From NCBI GenBank assembly GCA_003563255.1, contig PWSL01000475.1:1-10727 (forward strand): DNA of 10,727 nt, given 5' to 3'. The notes beneath the pieces are model-generated. The model made no database searches. It had not been told where the DNA came from and saw only the letters and a list, made by a program, of their open reading frames with translations. Origin of the DNA: Desulfonatronospira sp. (lineage in GTDB: Bacteria; Desulfobacterota; Desulfovibrionia; Desulfovibrionales; Desulfonatronovibrionaceae). This document shows, piece after piece, positions 1-6,167 of the stretch; position 1 is the stretch's first letter, and each line of letters begins with the position of its first letter. Both the position numbers and the translations under genes were made by a program.

Positions 1-1
1 G

Positions 2-107
2 GGGCAAAAGAGACGGCCCACGGAATACACGGAATCTCACGGAATATGCGTTGCTTCGCAACGCTTTAAAAACTTCCGTGTCCTTCCGTGTGTTCCGTGG
101 GCAAAAG
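2..107. repeat. Imperfect inverted repeat with three CACGGAA units per arm and a central hairpin
   Basis: The left arm (16-45) carries CACGGAA at 19, 28 and 38. The right arm (73-102) carries the complement TTCCGTG at 74, 84 and 93, so unit spacing is mirrored (9,10 against 10,9). The two arms are near-perfect reverse complements. Between them lies a perfect 7-bp hairpin, GCGTTGC (48-54) with GCAACGC (58-64) around a 3-nt loop. A 9-bp direct repeat GGGCAAAAG flanks the structure (2-10 and 99-107), although the right copy overlaps the arm end by four bases. This looks like a small non-coding mobile or REP-like repeat. No coding sequence or clear promoter is visible in 1-177. Confidence 0.75.
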
Positions 108-177
108 CTCCTGGCTTTCTTAGAAAATGAAACAACATGTTGGTTTGAAATATGTACTAAGCGCCTAGATTCTTGAA

Positions 178-1269
178 TTGTCAAACACCAAGGTGAAGAA
201 ATTGATCAAAGTCGTTGTAGTGGACGATTCCGCCTTCATGCGCAAGGCAATCAGTACCATGCTTCAGAAGGACCCCGAGATAGAAGTGGCTGCAGTCGCC
301 AGAAACGGCATGGAAGGCCTGGATATGGTCCGCAAGCATGACCCTGATGTTGTCACTCTGGATATAGAGATGCCGGTAATGGATGGACTAACCGCCCTGA
401 AGCACATCATGATGGAGATGCCCAGGCCGGTTATAATGGTCAGTTCTCTTACCACCGAGGGAGGCGAGGCTACTCTGAAGGCCATGGAATACGGGGCTGT
501 GGATTTTATTCCCAAACAGCTTTCAAAAGTAAGCCTGGACATAGTAAAGATTGAGCAGGAACTGCAGTCCAAGGTCAAAACAGTGGTCAGGAATAAAGGC
601 AGACTGGCCGGTAAAGCCAGGAAAAGCAAGCCCAGGGTTGCCAGAGAGGTCTCCAGGATCATTCAAGCCAAACCCAAGGGAAAAGTAATCCGGGATATAG
701 TGGCTGTAGGGGTATCCACAGGCGGCCCTCCGGCTGTGCAAAAAGTTTTATGTGAACTACCCCGGGATTTTCCCGCCAGTATACTTATTGCCCAGCACAT
801 GCCCGGTGCTTTCACCGGCCCTTTTGCAAAGCGCCTTAATGAAGCATCGTTTTTATCCGTCAAGGAGGCCGAGGATCATGACCAGTTGAAGCCTGGCTGG
901 GTCTATGTAGCTCCCGGGGGTAAACACTTAAGCCTCAACCCCGGGACTTCCAGGATTGAACTGACTGTCAGTACCAAGCCGGAAGAAGCCATATACAAGC
1001 CCTCGGCCAATGTATTGCTGAGTTCTGCCGCTAACGGACTCGGGCACAGGACTATCGGGGTCATCCTGACCGGCATGGGCAGCGACGGGCTCCTGGGCGC
1101 CAAAGATCTCAAGGCCAAACGGGGGCTTGTGCTGGCCCAGAGTGAAGAAACCTGTGTTGTTTACGGGATGCCCAGGGCAGTCATTGAAGAAGGCCTTGCT
1201 GATCAGGTGGTGAATATTGACGACATGGCCCAGGCCATTACAAACCTTCTTTATCAGGTATCTGTTTAG
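178..1269 (+). CDS. cheB: CheB: chemotaxis response regulator, protein-glutamate methylesterase
   Basis: Removes methyl groups from (and deamidates) receptor glutamates/glutamines, resetting chemoreceptors; cytoplasmic, activated by CheA phosphorylation. Residues about 10-125 are a receiver domain with acidic pocket D16-D17, phospho-acceptor D62 in LDIEMPVMDG, S89-S90 and K113. A basic linker (about 130-165) leads to the methylesterase domain (about 172-358) with catalytic serine S180 in GVSTGG, H207 in AQHMPG and D303 in GMGSDG, so the catalytic triad is intact. The length is normal (363 aa). The first possible start is TTG at 178, just after an in-frame stop at 166, and it lacks a clear ribosome site. 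A TTG at 202 is preceded by AGGTGA (191-196) with 5-nt spacing and would give the typical CheB beginning IKVVVVDDS. The true start is therefore uncertain by 24 bases. The last codons (VSV-stop) lie within a repeat shared with the region after cheR. Confidence 0.96.
   Translation: MSNTKVKKLIKVVVVDDSAFMRKAISTMLQKDPEIEVAAVARNGMEGLDMVRKHDPDVVTLDIEMPVMDGLTALKHIMMEMPRPVIMVSSLTTEGGEATLKAMEYGAVDFIPKQLSKVSLDIVKIEQELQSKVKTVVRNKGRLAGKARKSKPRVAREVSRIIQAKPKGKVIRDIVAVGVSTGGPPAVQKVLCELPRDFPASILIAQHMPGAFTGPFAKRLNEASFLSVKEAEDHDQLKPGWVYVAPGGKHLSLNPGTSRIELTVSTKPEEAIYKPSANVLLSSAANGLGHRTIGVILTGMGSDGLLGAKDLKAKRGLVLAQSEETCVVYGMPRAVIEEGLADQVVNIDDMAQAITNLLYQVSV
191..196 (+). promoter_or_regulatory. Candidate ribosome binding site for an internal cheB start (TTG at 202)
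   Basis: AGGTGA sits 5 nt before TTG 202-204. No comparable purine-rich site precedes the upstream TTG at 178. Starting at 202 places the first beta strand (KVVVVDD) directly at the N terminus, as in most CheB proteins. This is inferred from spacing and family habit only. Confidence 0.4.
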
Positions 1270-1420
1270 CACTACAGCGAAACTAATAAAATACAGCATG
1301 CTGTCTCAATTGGGGACAGGCACCCCGGCACTTATTTTTTCTTGAACAAGAAACAGATTAGAAAAAAATAAGTGCCGGAAAAGCCAGTCCCCCTGCTACA
1401 CGCAAAGCGCTGAACAGATT
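1254..1420. repeat. Composite palindromic repeat, copy 1 (GGGGACWGGC ends, ATCTGTTYAGC flanks)
   Basis: The core spans 1312-1392. The left arm starts GGGGACAGGCACC and continues CCGGCACTTATTTTTTCT (1325-1342). The right arm (1360-1378) is its complement apart from one extra A, then AAAAGCCAGTCCCC, which reads GGGGACTGGCTTTT on the other strand. Outside the core are ATCTGTTTAGC (1260-1270) and GCTGAACAGAT (1409-1419 region), an inverted pair with one mismatch. The same layout recurs after cheR at 4504-4658. The hairpin could form in RNA between cheB and the HEAT gene, but there is no U tract placed as in an intrinsic terminator. It resembles REP/BIME elements mobilised by REP-associated transposases; none is encoded here. 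Confidence 0.75.
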
Positions 1421-1445
1421 CTTTATCAGAAATGACAGACTTCAG

Positions 1446-1640
1446 GTAACCATTCAGGGGGACGCCGGATACCGGCCTGGGGACGATACCGGCCTGGGGA
1501 CAGTCCCCACAACACATTTCCTGCAAATATTATATAATTACCGACGCGAATTTTTTAAACCTGCACAAACATTACATAGCGAGAGACAGTCCCCAGGTCT
1601 GGTACCGGCGGTCATCATCCAGGACCCCCTGAATGGTTAC
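1446..1640. repeat. Palindromic element with perfect 16-bp terminal inverted repeats
   Basis: GTAACCATTCAGGGGG (1446-1461) is perfectly inverted at 1625-1640. Inside, ggataccggcctggggac-type sequence on the left (1468-1501) faces a diverged complement on the right (about 1590-1610). A GGGGACAGTCCCC palindrome lies at 1496-1508. The AT-rich centre (about 1517-1575) has no open frame of note. At about 195 bp, with no coding capacity and matching ends, it is MITE-like. Its left part, read on the minus strand (1524 back to 1446), is homologous to 5261-5319. Together with the preceding repeat it fills nearly all of the 410-base gap between cheB and the HEAT gene; 1641-1669 shows nothing recognisable. 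Confidence 0.75.
1468..1501 (+). repeat. Perfect 17-bp tandem duplication
   Basis: GATACCGGCCTGGGGAC occurs at 1468-1484 and again immediately at 1485-1501, inside the left arm of the surrounding palindromic element. The related copy at 5261-5319 has only one unit at this place, so the second unit is probably a recent local duplication. Confidence 0.85.
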
Positions 1641-1679
1641 GATTTCAGGGCCAGGTCACCAGGTCGAACAGGAGCAATC

Positions 1680-3617
1680 ATGCATCAGGATAAGAATGAG
1701 ATTATGCAGCTCTTGAAGAGCGAAGATCAGTCGGAGCAGAGGGAAGGAGCTTTCCTGGCCCGGGACATGAAGCTGGTGGAGGCTGTGCCTTATCTGGTCG
1801 GCCTGCTGCAGAGCCGCAGCATAGGTGTTCAGGAAGCTGCGGATATGGCGCTGCGCAAGATAGGTGGAGGGCCGAGCGTAAGCGCTCTCATTCCTTTACT
1901 GGCCAGTGACTCTCCACCGGTGCGCAACCTGTCCATGGATATTTTGAGGCATATCGGACATCAGGATATTGACGCCCTGCTTAGACTGCTCAAGAGTGAA
2001 GATACTGACCTCAGGATATTTTCAGCGGATATCCTTGGCTCCACCAGGTCATACCTGGCGGTTGCCCCGCTGTGCGAGCTTCTTCTCAAAGACCCGGAGG
2101 TCAATGTTCGCTACCAGGCTGCGGTAAGCCTGGGAGACCTGGGCAGATCAGGTGCAACCGAATGTCTGAAAAGAGCTTTTTCCGACGAGGAATGGGTGCA
2201 ATATGCTGTGGTGGAAGCCCTGTCAAAGCTGAGGGACGAGTCATCAGTCAAGGTGCTTATTCAGGCCCTGGGCAACAGTTCGGAGTTGGTCTGCTCCATG
2301 ATAGTCGATGCTCTGGGGGAAATGGGCGACATCAAATCCGTTCCCATGCTGCTAAAGCGTATAGAAGATTCTCCAGCGACCCTTCGCAATAAGATAGTCA
2401 AGGCAGTGATCAATATACTGGGGGGCAAGGCCCTGACTTTTTTGAGCAATAAAGAAAAGGAAAAGCTGCATGATTACCTGCTGGCGGCGCTCAAGGACGA
2501 CGAGACCGATATCCAGGATGCTGCAATTCTGGGATTGGGCTACGTGGGGGGCGCCAGGGCAAGTCGCAGCATTCTGAACACAGCGGCCCTCATGGATCCG
2601 GATTATGAAGAAGACAGGCTGCAGAAGGTTCATGAATCTCTGGTCTCCATTGGATACAATCAGTCTCTGGTAGAAGGCCTGATTTCCGAAGACGAAACCC
2701 TTGCCTCCCTTGCCATCCATGCTTTGGGAAGCATTGGCGGGAAAGAGGCAATAAATGATCTGATAAGCTCTTTTGCTCTGAAAAACCGCGACCAGCAAAG
2801 AGAAATCGCACACATGCTCCACGACTGCGCAGGCCGGGAAGCCCGGGACTTCTTTCTGACGACCCTGCAGCAACACCAGGACGGGGATGTATTGAAGTAC
2901 GGCATCAGTTTTATAGGCGTCAAACTCAGGGATGAAGAGAGCATACCAGTATTGCTACGTTTTTTGGAACACCCCTGGGATGACGTCAAAAAGACAGCCC
3001 TGGAGGCAGTTTTGAGCACAGGTGGAGGCACTGTCCTGCGTCATTTTCAGGATATGCTCTCAAGCACCGATACCATAAAAAGAGTTATGGCGGTGTATGC
3101 CATTGGCAGGCTGGGAGCGGACAACAGCATGGAGACTCTTGCCGAGGCACTGAACGATGAGGCTTATGAGGTCAGAAAAATCGCCCTGGAGGCCATGGGC
3201 CATATCAGCCCCGAAGACAAGAATGTACTGCACCTGGTGGTCAAGGGACTTCAGGACGAAAACAGGGAAGTAAGAAGGAGCGTGGTGGATCTTCTGGATG
3301 AATGCCCGTACCCTGAAAGCCACTCTTACCTGCTCAAGGCTCTGCATGATCCGGATGAATGGGTCCGGGTCCGGGTTGTCGAGGCCCTGGGCAGAAAAAA
3401 GATACAGGACAATATTCCGGAAATGCTTTCTCTGTGGGAGAGGAGTTCCCAGTTAGTAAAGATCAAGATTGTCGAAGCTCTGGGGATTATCGGGGGACAG
3501 ACAGCATTCAGGTCTCTGCTCGATATTCTTGATGATCCCGATCAGGAAATACAGGATGCAGCTGAAACAGCACTGGATAAATTACAAGAACAAAACATGG
3601 AGCAGGGCCAAGAATGA
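1680..3617 (+). CDS. HEAT-repeat (PBS-lyase type) protein of the chemotaxis cluster
   Basis: A 645-aa protein made almost wholly of short helical repeats of about 31 residues with the pattern (D)xxxVRxxAxxALGxxGxxxxxxxLxxxL. Examples are VNVRYQAAVSLGDLG, YEVRKIALEAMGHI, EWVRVRVVEALGRK and QEIQDAAETALDKL. I see roughly 18-20 units from about residue 10 to 640. No signal peptide, membrane segment, catalytic motif or appended domain is visible, so it is probably a cytoplasmic protein-binding solenoid. Families named after phycocyanobilin lyase share this repeat, but nothing suggests a phycobilin substrate here. The ATG at 1680 follows AGGAG (1670-1674) with 5-nt spacing. Its stop overlaps the cheR start (ATGA, 3614-3617), implying translational coupling and a role linked to CheR or the receptor array. 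The partner is unknown. Confidence 0.9.
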   Translation: MHQDKNEIMQLLKSEDQSEQREGAFLARDMKLVEAVPYLVGLLQSRSIGVQEAADMALRKIGGGPSVSALIPLLASDSPPVRNLSMDILRHIGHQDIDALLRLLKSEDTDLRIFSADILGSTRSYLAVAPLCELLLKDPEVNVRYQAAVSLGDLGRSGATECLKRAFSDEEWVQYAVVEALSKLRDESSVKVLIQALGNSSELVCSMIVDALGEMGDIKSVPMLLKRIEDSPATLRNKIVKAVINILGGKALTFLSNKEKEKLHDYLLAALKDDETDIQDAAILGLGYVGGARASRSILNTAALMDPDYEEDRLQKVHESLVSIGYNQSLVEGLISEDETLASLAIHALGSIGGKEAINDLISSFALKNRDQQREIAHMLHDCAGREARDFFLTTLQQHQDGDVLKYGISFIGVKLRDEESIPVLLRFLEHPWDDVKKTALEAVLSTGGGTVLRHFQDMLSSTDTIKRVMAVYAIGRLGADNSMETLAEALNDEAYEVRKIALEAMGHISPEDKNVLHLVVKGLQDENREVRRSVVDLLDECPYPESHSYLLKALHDPDEWVRVRVVEALGRKKIQDNIPEMLSLWERSSQLVKIKIVEALGIIGGQTAFRSLLDILDDPDQEIQDAAETALDKLQEQNMEQGQE

Positions 3618-4495
3618 ACTCGCCATTTCCCAAAAATATAACCTTCAAAAAAGAATTGAAGATTAATGACCAGGAGTTCAAACAACTCCGGGATTTTATT
3701 TATGAAAAAAGCGGCATATATATCGGCGACAACAGGAAGTATCTTCTGGAAAACAGGCTGGGCAACAGATTAAAAGCCCACAACCTCAAAAGCTTTGGCG
3801 AGTATTTTTACTTTTTGCGCTATGATGCCCAGAGGAACGAAGAGTTGACCAAGCTTTTCGAGGTTATAACCACCAACGAGACCAGTTTTTTTAGAAATCC
3901 ACCTCAGATAAAGGTATTTCAAGAACAGATCCTGAGGGACCTGGTAAAGACCAAAAAGGCCAAGGGTGACAAAAGAATCCATGTCTGGTCAGCGGGATGT
4001 TCCACGGGAGAAGAGCCGTATACTCTGTCCATAGTTTTACACGAGGCTATGAACTATGAAATGAGTTCCTGGAAAATAAAAATTTCAGCCCACGACCTTT
4101 CAAATGCTGTGCTTTCGGCTGCCAAACGAGGGATCTACTCCCATTACGCCCTCAGAAGTACTCCTCCGGAGATAGTCAAAAAGTATTTTTTGGAAGAATC
4201 TCCGGGTATGTTCAGGGTACAGGACAAGGTCAAGGAACTGGTGCATTTCGGTCAGATAAATTTAAGCGATCGCTTCCAGCTGAAAAAAGTTGAACGTTCT
4301 GATGTGATTTTCTGTAGAAACGTAATCATTTACTTTGATGAAGATATGAAAAAAAATGTCATAAACTCCTTTTACGACAACCTTTTGCCTGGTGGATATA
4401 TGTTTATCGGCCACTCGGAGTCTTTGCACAACATCAGTCGGGCGTTTAAACCTATGCATTATCCGGGGTCCATCGTTTACCTGAAGGAAAAGTAA
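3614..4495 (+). CDS. cheR: CheR: chemotaxis protein-glutamate O-methyltransferase
   Basis: Transfers methyl groups from S-adenosylmethionine to receptor glutamates, opposing CheB; cytoplasmic, acting at the receptor array. Residues about 18-75 form the helical CheR N-terminal domain. The catalytic domain follows with NETSFFRN (88-95), the SAM-binding motif WSAGCSTGEEPYTL (125-138), SAHDLSNAVL (158-167), and CRNVIIYFD (234-242) with LLPGGYMFIGHSES near the end. Its 293 aa are close to the enterobacterial enzyme, with no TPR or other C-terminal extension. The start is the ATG that overlaps the HEAT gene stop by four bases. The nearest purine-rich site (GGAG, 3599-3602) is rather distant, fitting coupling to upstream translation. 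A repeat begins nine bases after the stop codon. Confidence 0.97.
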   Translation: MNSPFPKNITFKKELKINDQEFKQLRDFIYEKSGIYIGDNRKYLLENRLGNRLKAHNLKSFGEYFYFLRYDAQRNEELTKLFEVITTNETSFFRNPPQIKVFQEQILRDLVKTKKAKGDKRIHVWSAGCSTGEEPYTLSIVLHEAMNYEMSSWKIKISAHDLSNAVLSAAKRGIYSHYALRSTPPEIVKKYFLEESPGMFRVQDKVKELVHFGQINLSDRFQLKKVERSDVIFCRNVIIYFDEDMKKNVINSFYDNLLPGGYMFIGHSESLHNISRAFKPMHYPGSIVYLKEK

Positions 4496-4503
4496 GGTAT
4501 CTG

Positions 4504-4658
4504 TCAGGTATCTGTTTAGCGCTTTGCATGTGGCATGGGGACTGGCTCTTCCGGGACCCACTTGTCCCAAAAAATGAGATATTTTATGCACAAAATGATG
4601 CTCAAGTGGGTCCCGGAGTGCCTGTCCCCTGCCTTCCTAAAAAGCGCTAAACAGATAC
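4504..4658. repeat. Composite palindromic repeat, copy 2, with perfect 18-bp flanking arms
   Basis: GTATCTGTTTAGCGCTTT (4508-4525) is perfectly inverted at 4641-4658. Inside is a core from GGGGACTGGCTCTT (4537) to the complement of GGGGACAGGCACT (ending 4629). A perfect 14-bp inner stem CCGGGACCCACTTG (4551-4564) pairs with 4603-4616, and the loop is 4565-4602. The core ends match copy 1 (1312-1392) but in the opposite order, so the two cores are inverted relative to each other, and the inner stem sequence differs. TCAGGTATCTGTTTAGC is identical at 4504-4520 and 1254-1270. AGGTATCTGT is tandemly doubled at 4495-4504 and 4506-4515. The element fills most of the gap between cheR and the PilZ gene. 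Confidence 0.8.
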
Positions 4659-4699
4659 TTCGCTGTAGTGGTAAGCTTGTTTAGTTCCAGAGAGGGCTT

Positions 4700-5095
4700 A
4701 TGCAAAAAGAAAAAGAGCGCAGGCAATATGTCCGCATACCAAAGAATTACCGGCTGGAGTTGCAGTCTCTGGAATTCCCCGTGGCTTCCCAGAAAAAGAT
4801 CCAGGTGGTATCTGCGGATATCAGTTCCGGCGGGCTCAGGCTCAGTTCCCACGAGAAGTACAATATTGGCCAGATGGTACAGGTAAAGGTTTATATTTCC
4901 GGGTTGAATAAGCATCACCCCGGTTTTTTCAAGGTATTTGAAAGCGATGCAGGGCAATACCTGCAGGCTGTGGCTGAAGTGAGCTGGGTGCGGGAGAAGA
5001 TCGCTTTTCAGTTGTATGAGATGGGACTCAAATTTGTTGATGTCTACGAAGATGACTGGCAGGCATTGAGAGGGTTGCTGGCTAAACTGGAGTAA
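4700..5095 (+). CDS. PilZ-domain protein, probable cyclic di-GMP receptor
   Basis: A 131-aa protein that is essentially a single PilZ domain. Both cyclic di-GMP contact motifs are present: RxxxR as R8-QYV-R12 in RRQYVRIP near the N terminus, and DxSxxG as D40-I-S42-S-G-G45. Strands continue through LRLSS, VQVKVYIS, AVAEVSWV and MGLKFVDV, followed by a short C-terminal helix (WQALRGLLAKLE). No signal peptide or membrane segment is seen. ATG 4700 is preceded by AGAGGG (4691-4696), slightly close at 3 nt. It lies between cheR and the parA-like gene, each separated from it by repeats, so its message may be partly independent. Placement inside a chemotaxis locus suggests the second messenger tunes taxis output; this is inferred, and ligand binding is predicted from motifs only. 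Confidence 0.9.
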   Translation: MQKEKERRQYVRIPKNYRLELQSLEFPVASQKKIQVVSADISSGGLRLSSHEKYNIGQMVQVKVYISGLNKHHPGFFKVFESDAGQYLQAVAEVSWVREKIAFQLYEMGLKFVDVYEDDWQALRGLLAKLE

Positions 5096-5130
5096 GGCCG
5101 TAATATTGCAACGACACTTTTTTGTGCCTC

Positions 5131-5319
5131 AGGGGACCGGTTCTCCCCTCACTTGTTTTTCAAAATACATAGATCCCCTGAATGAAGGTCTGGGGACTGT
5201 CCCCGCTAAGTACTATCTTTGAAGGTTCACACAACTTAGCGTTTGTCATATTTGAATTGTGCAGGAAAGGTGTCGCGGGGACTGTCCCCGGGCCGTTGCG
5301 GCATCCCCTGAATGGTTAC
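5131..5319. repeat. Cluster of GGGGACTGTCCCC palindromes and CCCCTGAATG repeats
   Basis: GGGGACTGTCCCC occurs at 5192-5204 and 5277-5289 (the complementary-centre form is at 1496-1508). CCCCTGAATGGTTAC at 5305-5319 is identical to 1626-1640 and inverted at 1446-1460; a partial copy, TCCCCTGAATG, is at 5174-5184. CGCTAAGT (5204-5211) pairs with ACTTAGCG (5234-5241). AGGGGA/TCCCCT (5131-5136, 5144-5149) is a further small palindrome. Bases 5261-5319 match the minus strand of 1446-1524 with a few substitutions and a missing tandem unit. This is therefore a second, rearranged member of the element family found after cheB. No gene is supported in 5096-5381. Confidence 0.7.
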
Positions 5320-5327
5320 CACAATTA

Positions 5328-5351
5328 TATCTGTCAGGAGCTGAACAGATA
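5328..5351. repeat. Abutting TATCTGT / ACAGATA arms without a core
   Basis: TATCTGTCAG (5328-5337) and CTGAACAGATA (5341-5351) are the same flank sequences that bracket the GGGGACWGGC cores at 1254-1420 and 4504-4658, but here they are separated by only three bases. It pairs as 7 bp plus 3 bp with one bulged base. It may be a core-less version of the composite repeat. Confidence 0.55.
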
Positions 5352-5376
5352 CTAAATCGGGATGTTTTCCCGTGGC

Positions 5377-5381
5377 AGGAG
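5377..5381 (+). promoter_or_regulatory. Ribosome binding site that decides the parA-like start
   Basis: AGGAG directly abuts ATG 5382 (zero spacing, unfavourable) but stands 9 nt before the in-frame TTG at 5391, a workable distance. Initiation at TTG 5391 would give a protein beginning PGQVLAVANQKGG. The more upstream GTG at 5259 would translate through repeat DNA and is unlikely. Confidence 0.45.
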
Positions 5382-6167
5382 ATGGTTTCATTGCCTGGAC
5401 AAGTGCTGGCTGTCGCCAATCAGAAGGGCGGAGTGGGCAAGACAACTACCGCCTTGAACCTTGGTGCTTCGTTGGCAGGGTTCAGGAAGAGGGTCCTGGT
5501 GATGGACCTGGACCCGCATGCCTGTGCTTCCATCCATCTGGCGTTTTACCCGGAGCAGATAAGTTATTCAGCCCTTGATATCTTCAAATCTTACCCGGAT
5601 TTTGCTTATACATATAACGATTGCGTTTATAAAGACAGGCAAGGCCTTTTTTTTGACTTTGTGCCCAGCAATATCCACCTCTCAGATCTGGATGCAGAAC
5701 TTCGGGATGTTTCCGGCAAAGGACTGATCCTCAAGAAATGGATGGATGGAATATGCGGAGATTATGATGTAATTATTATTGACTGCCCCCCCCAGATGGG
5801 AATTATCCTGGTTAATTCCCTGGTGGCGGCGGATCTTGTAATTATCCCTACGCAGACTGACTTTCTGGCCCTGCACGGGTTCAAGCTGATCTTTGATACC
5901 ATGCGTCTGTTAAACAAAGCCCTTGAAAGGCCGATTAAGTACAGGGTACTGGCCACAATGTACGACAGACGGGCCAGTGCATGCCGCCGGGTGCTCAATA
6001 CACTGCAGAAGAAAATGGGCCCGGAAAGACTTTTTGAAACTATAATCAATACTGACACCAAATTCAGGGAAGCCAGTGCCAGAGGAAAAGTTATCCGCGA
6101 CTATGCACCCAGATCCAGAGGGGCTCTGGAATATTTTAAACTGGCCCGGGAGATAATTAATATATGA
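5382..6167 (+). CDS. ParA/MinD-family ATPase, candidate chemotaxis-array positioning protein (ParC-like)
   Basis: A deviant-Walker ATPase of 261 aa counted from ATG 5382. It shows the ParA signature K15-GGVGK20-TT (Walker A with signature lysine K15), Walker A' DLDPHACAS (D42, D44), and Walker B DVIIIDCPPQMG (130-140, D134), followed by PTQTDFLALHGF and a C-terminal half ending REIIN. There is no N-terminal DNA-binding helix-turn-helix and no C-terminal amphipathic MinD helix that I can see. No parB or parS lies nearby, and the gene overlaps cheW by four bases (ATGA at 6164). That context fits chromosome-independent roles such as ParC of Vibrio or PpfA of Rhodobacter, which place chemotaxis clusters at poles or midcell. 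Start alternatives are TTG 5391 (better ribosome-site spacing) and GTG 5259 (would add 41 residues encoded by repeat DNA). The ATPase call is firm; the localisation role is inferred. Confidence 0.88.
   Translation: MVSLPGQVLAVANQKGGVGKTTTALNLGASLAGFRKRVLVMDLDPHACASIHLAFYPEQISYSALDIFKSYPDFAYTYNDCVYKDRQGLFFDFVPSNIHLSDLDAELRDVSGKGLILKKWMDGICGDYDVIIIDCPPQMGIILVNSLVAADLVIIPTQTDFLALHGFKLIFDTMRLLNKALERPIKYRVLATMYDRRASACRRVLNTLQKKMGPERLFETIINTDTKFREASARGKVIRDYAPRSRGALEYFKLAREIINI

Noticed and set aside
1312..1392. Intrinsic terminator after cheB
   Set aside because: The T run lies inside the left arm and pairs with the A run; no free U tract follows the stem, and the structure is a copy of a repeat found elsewhere.
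2352..2876. Minus-strand 174-aa frame within the HEAT gene
   Set aside because: Antisense to well-formed HEAT repeats, with no family resemblance and no ribosome site noticed.
1254..5351. CRISPR array
   Set aside because: The repeats are palindromic, irregularly spaced and divided by whole genes, with no regular repeat-spacer pattern and no cas genes.
5382..6167. Chromosome or plasmid partition locus
   Set aside because: The ParA-like gene has no parB partner or parS-like site nearby and is coupled to cheW, so a partition role is not favoured.
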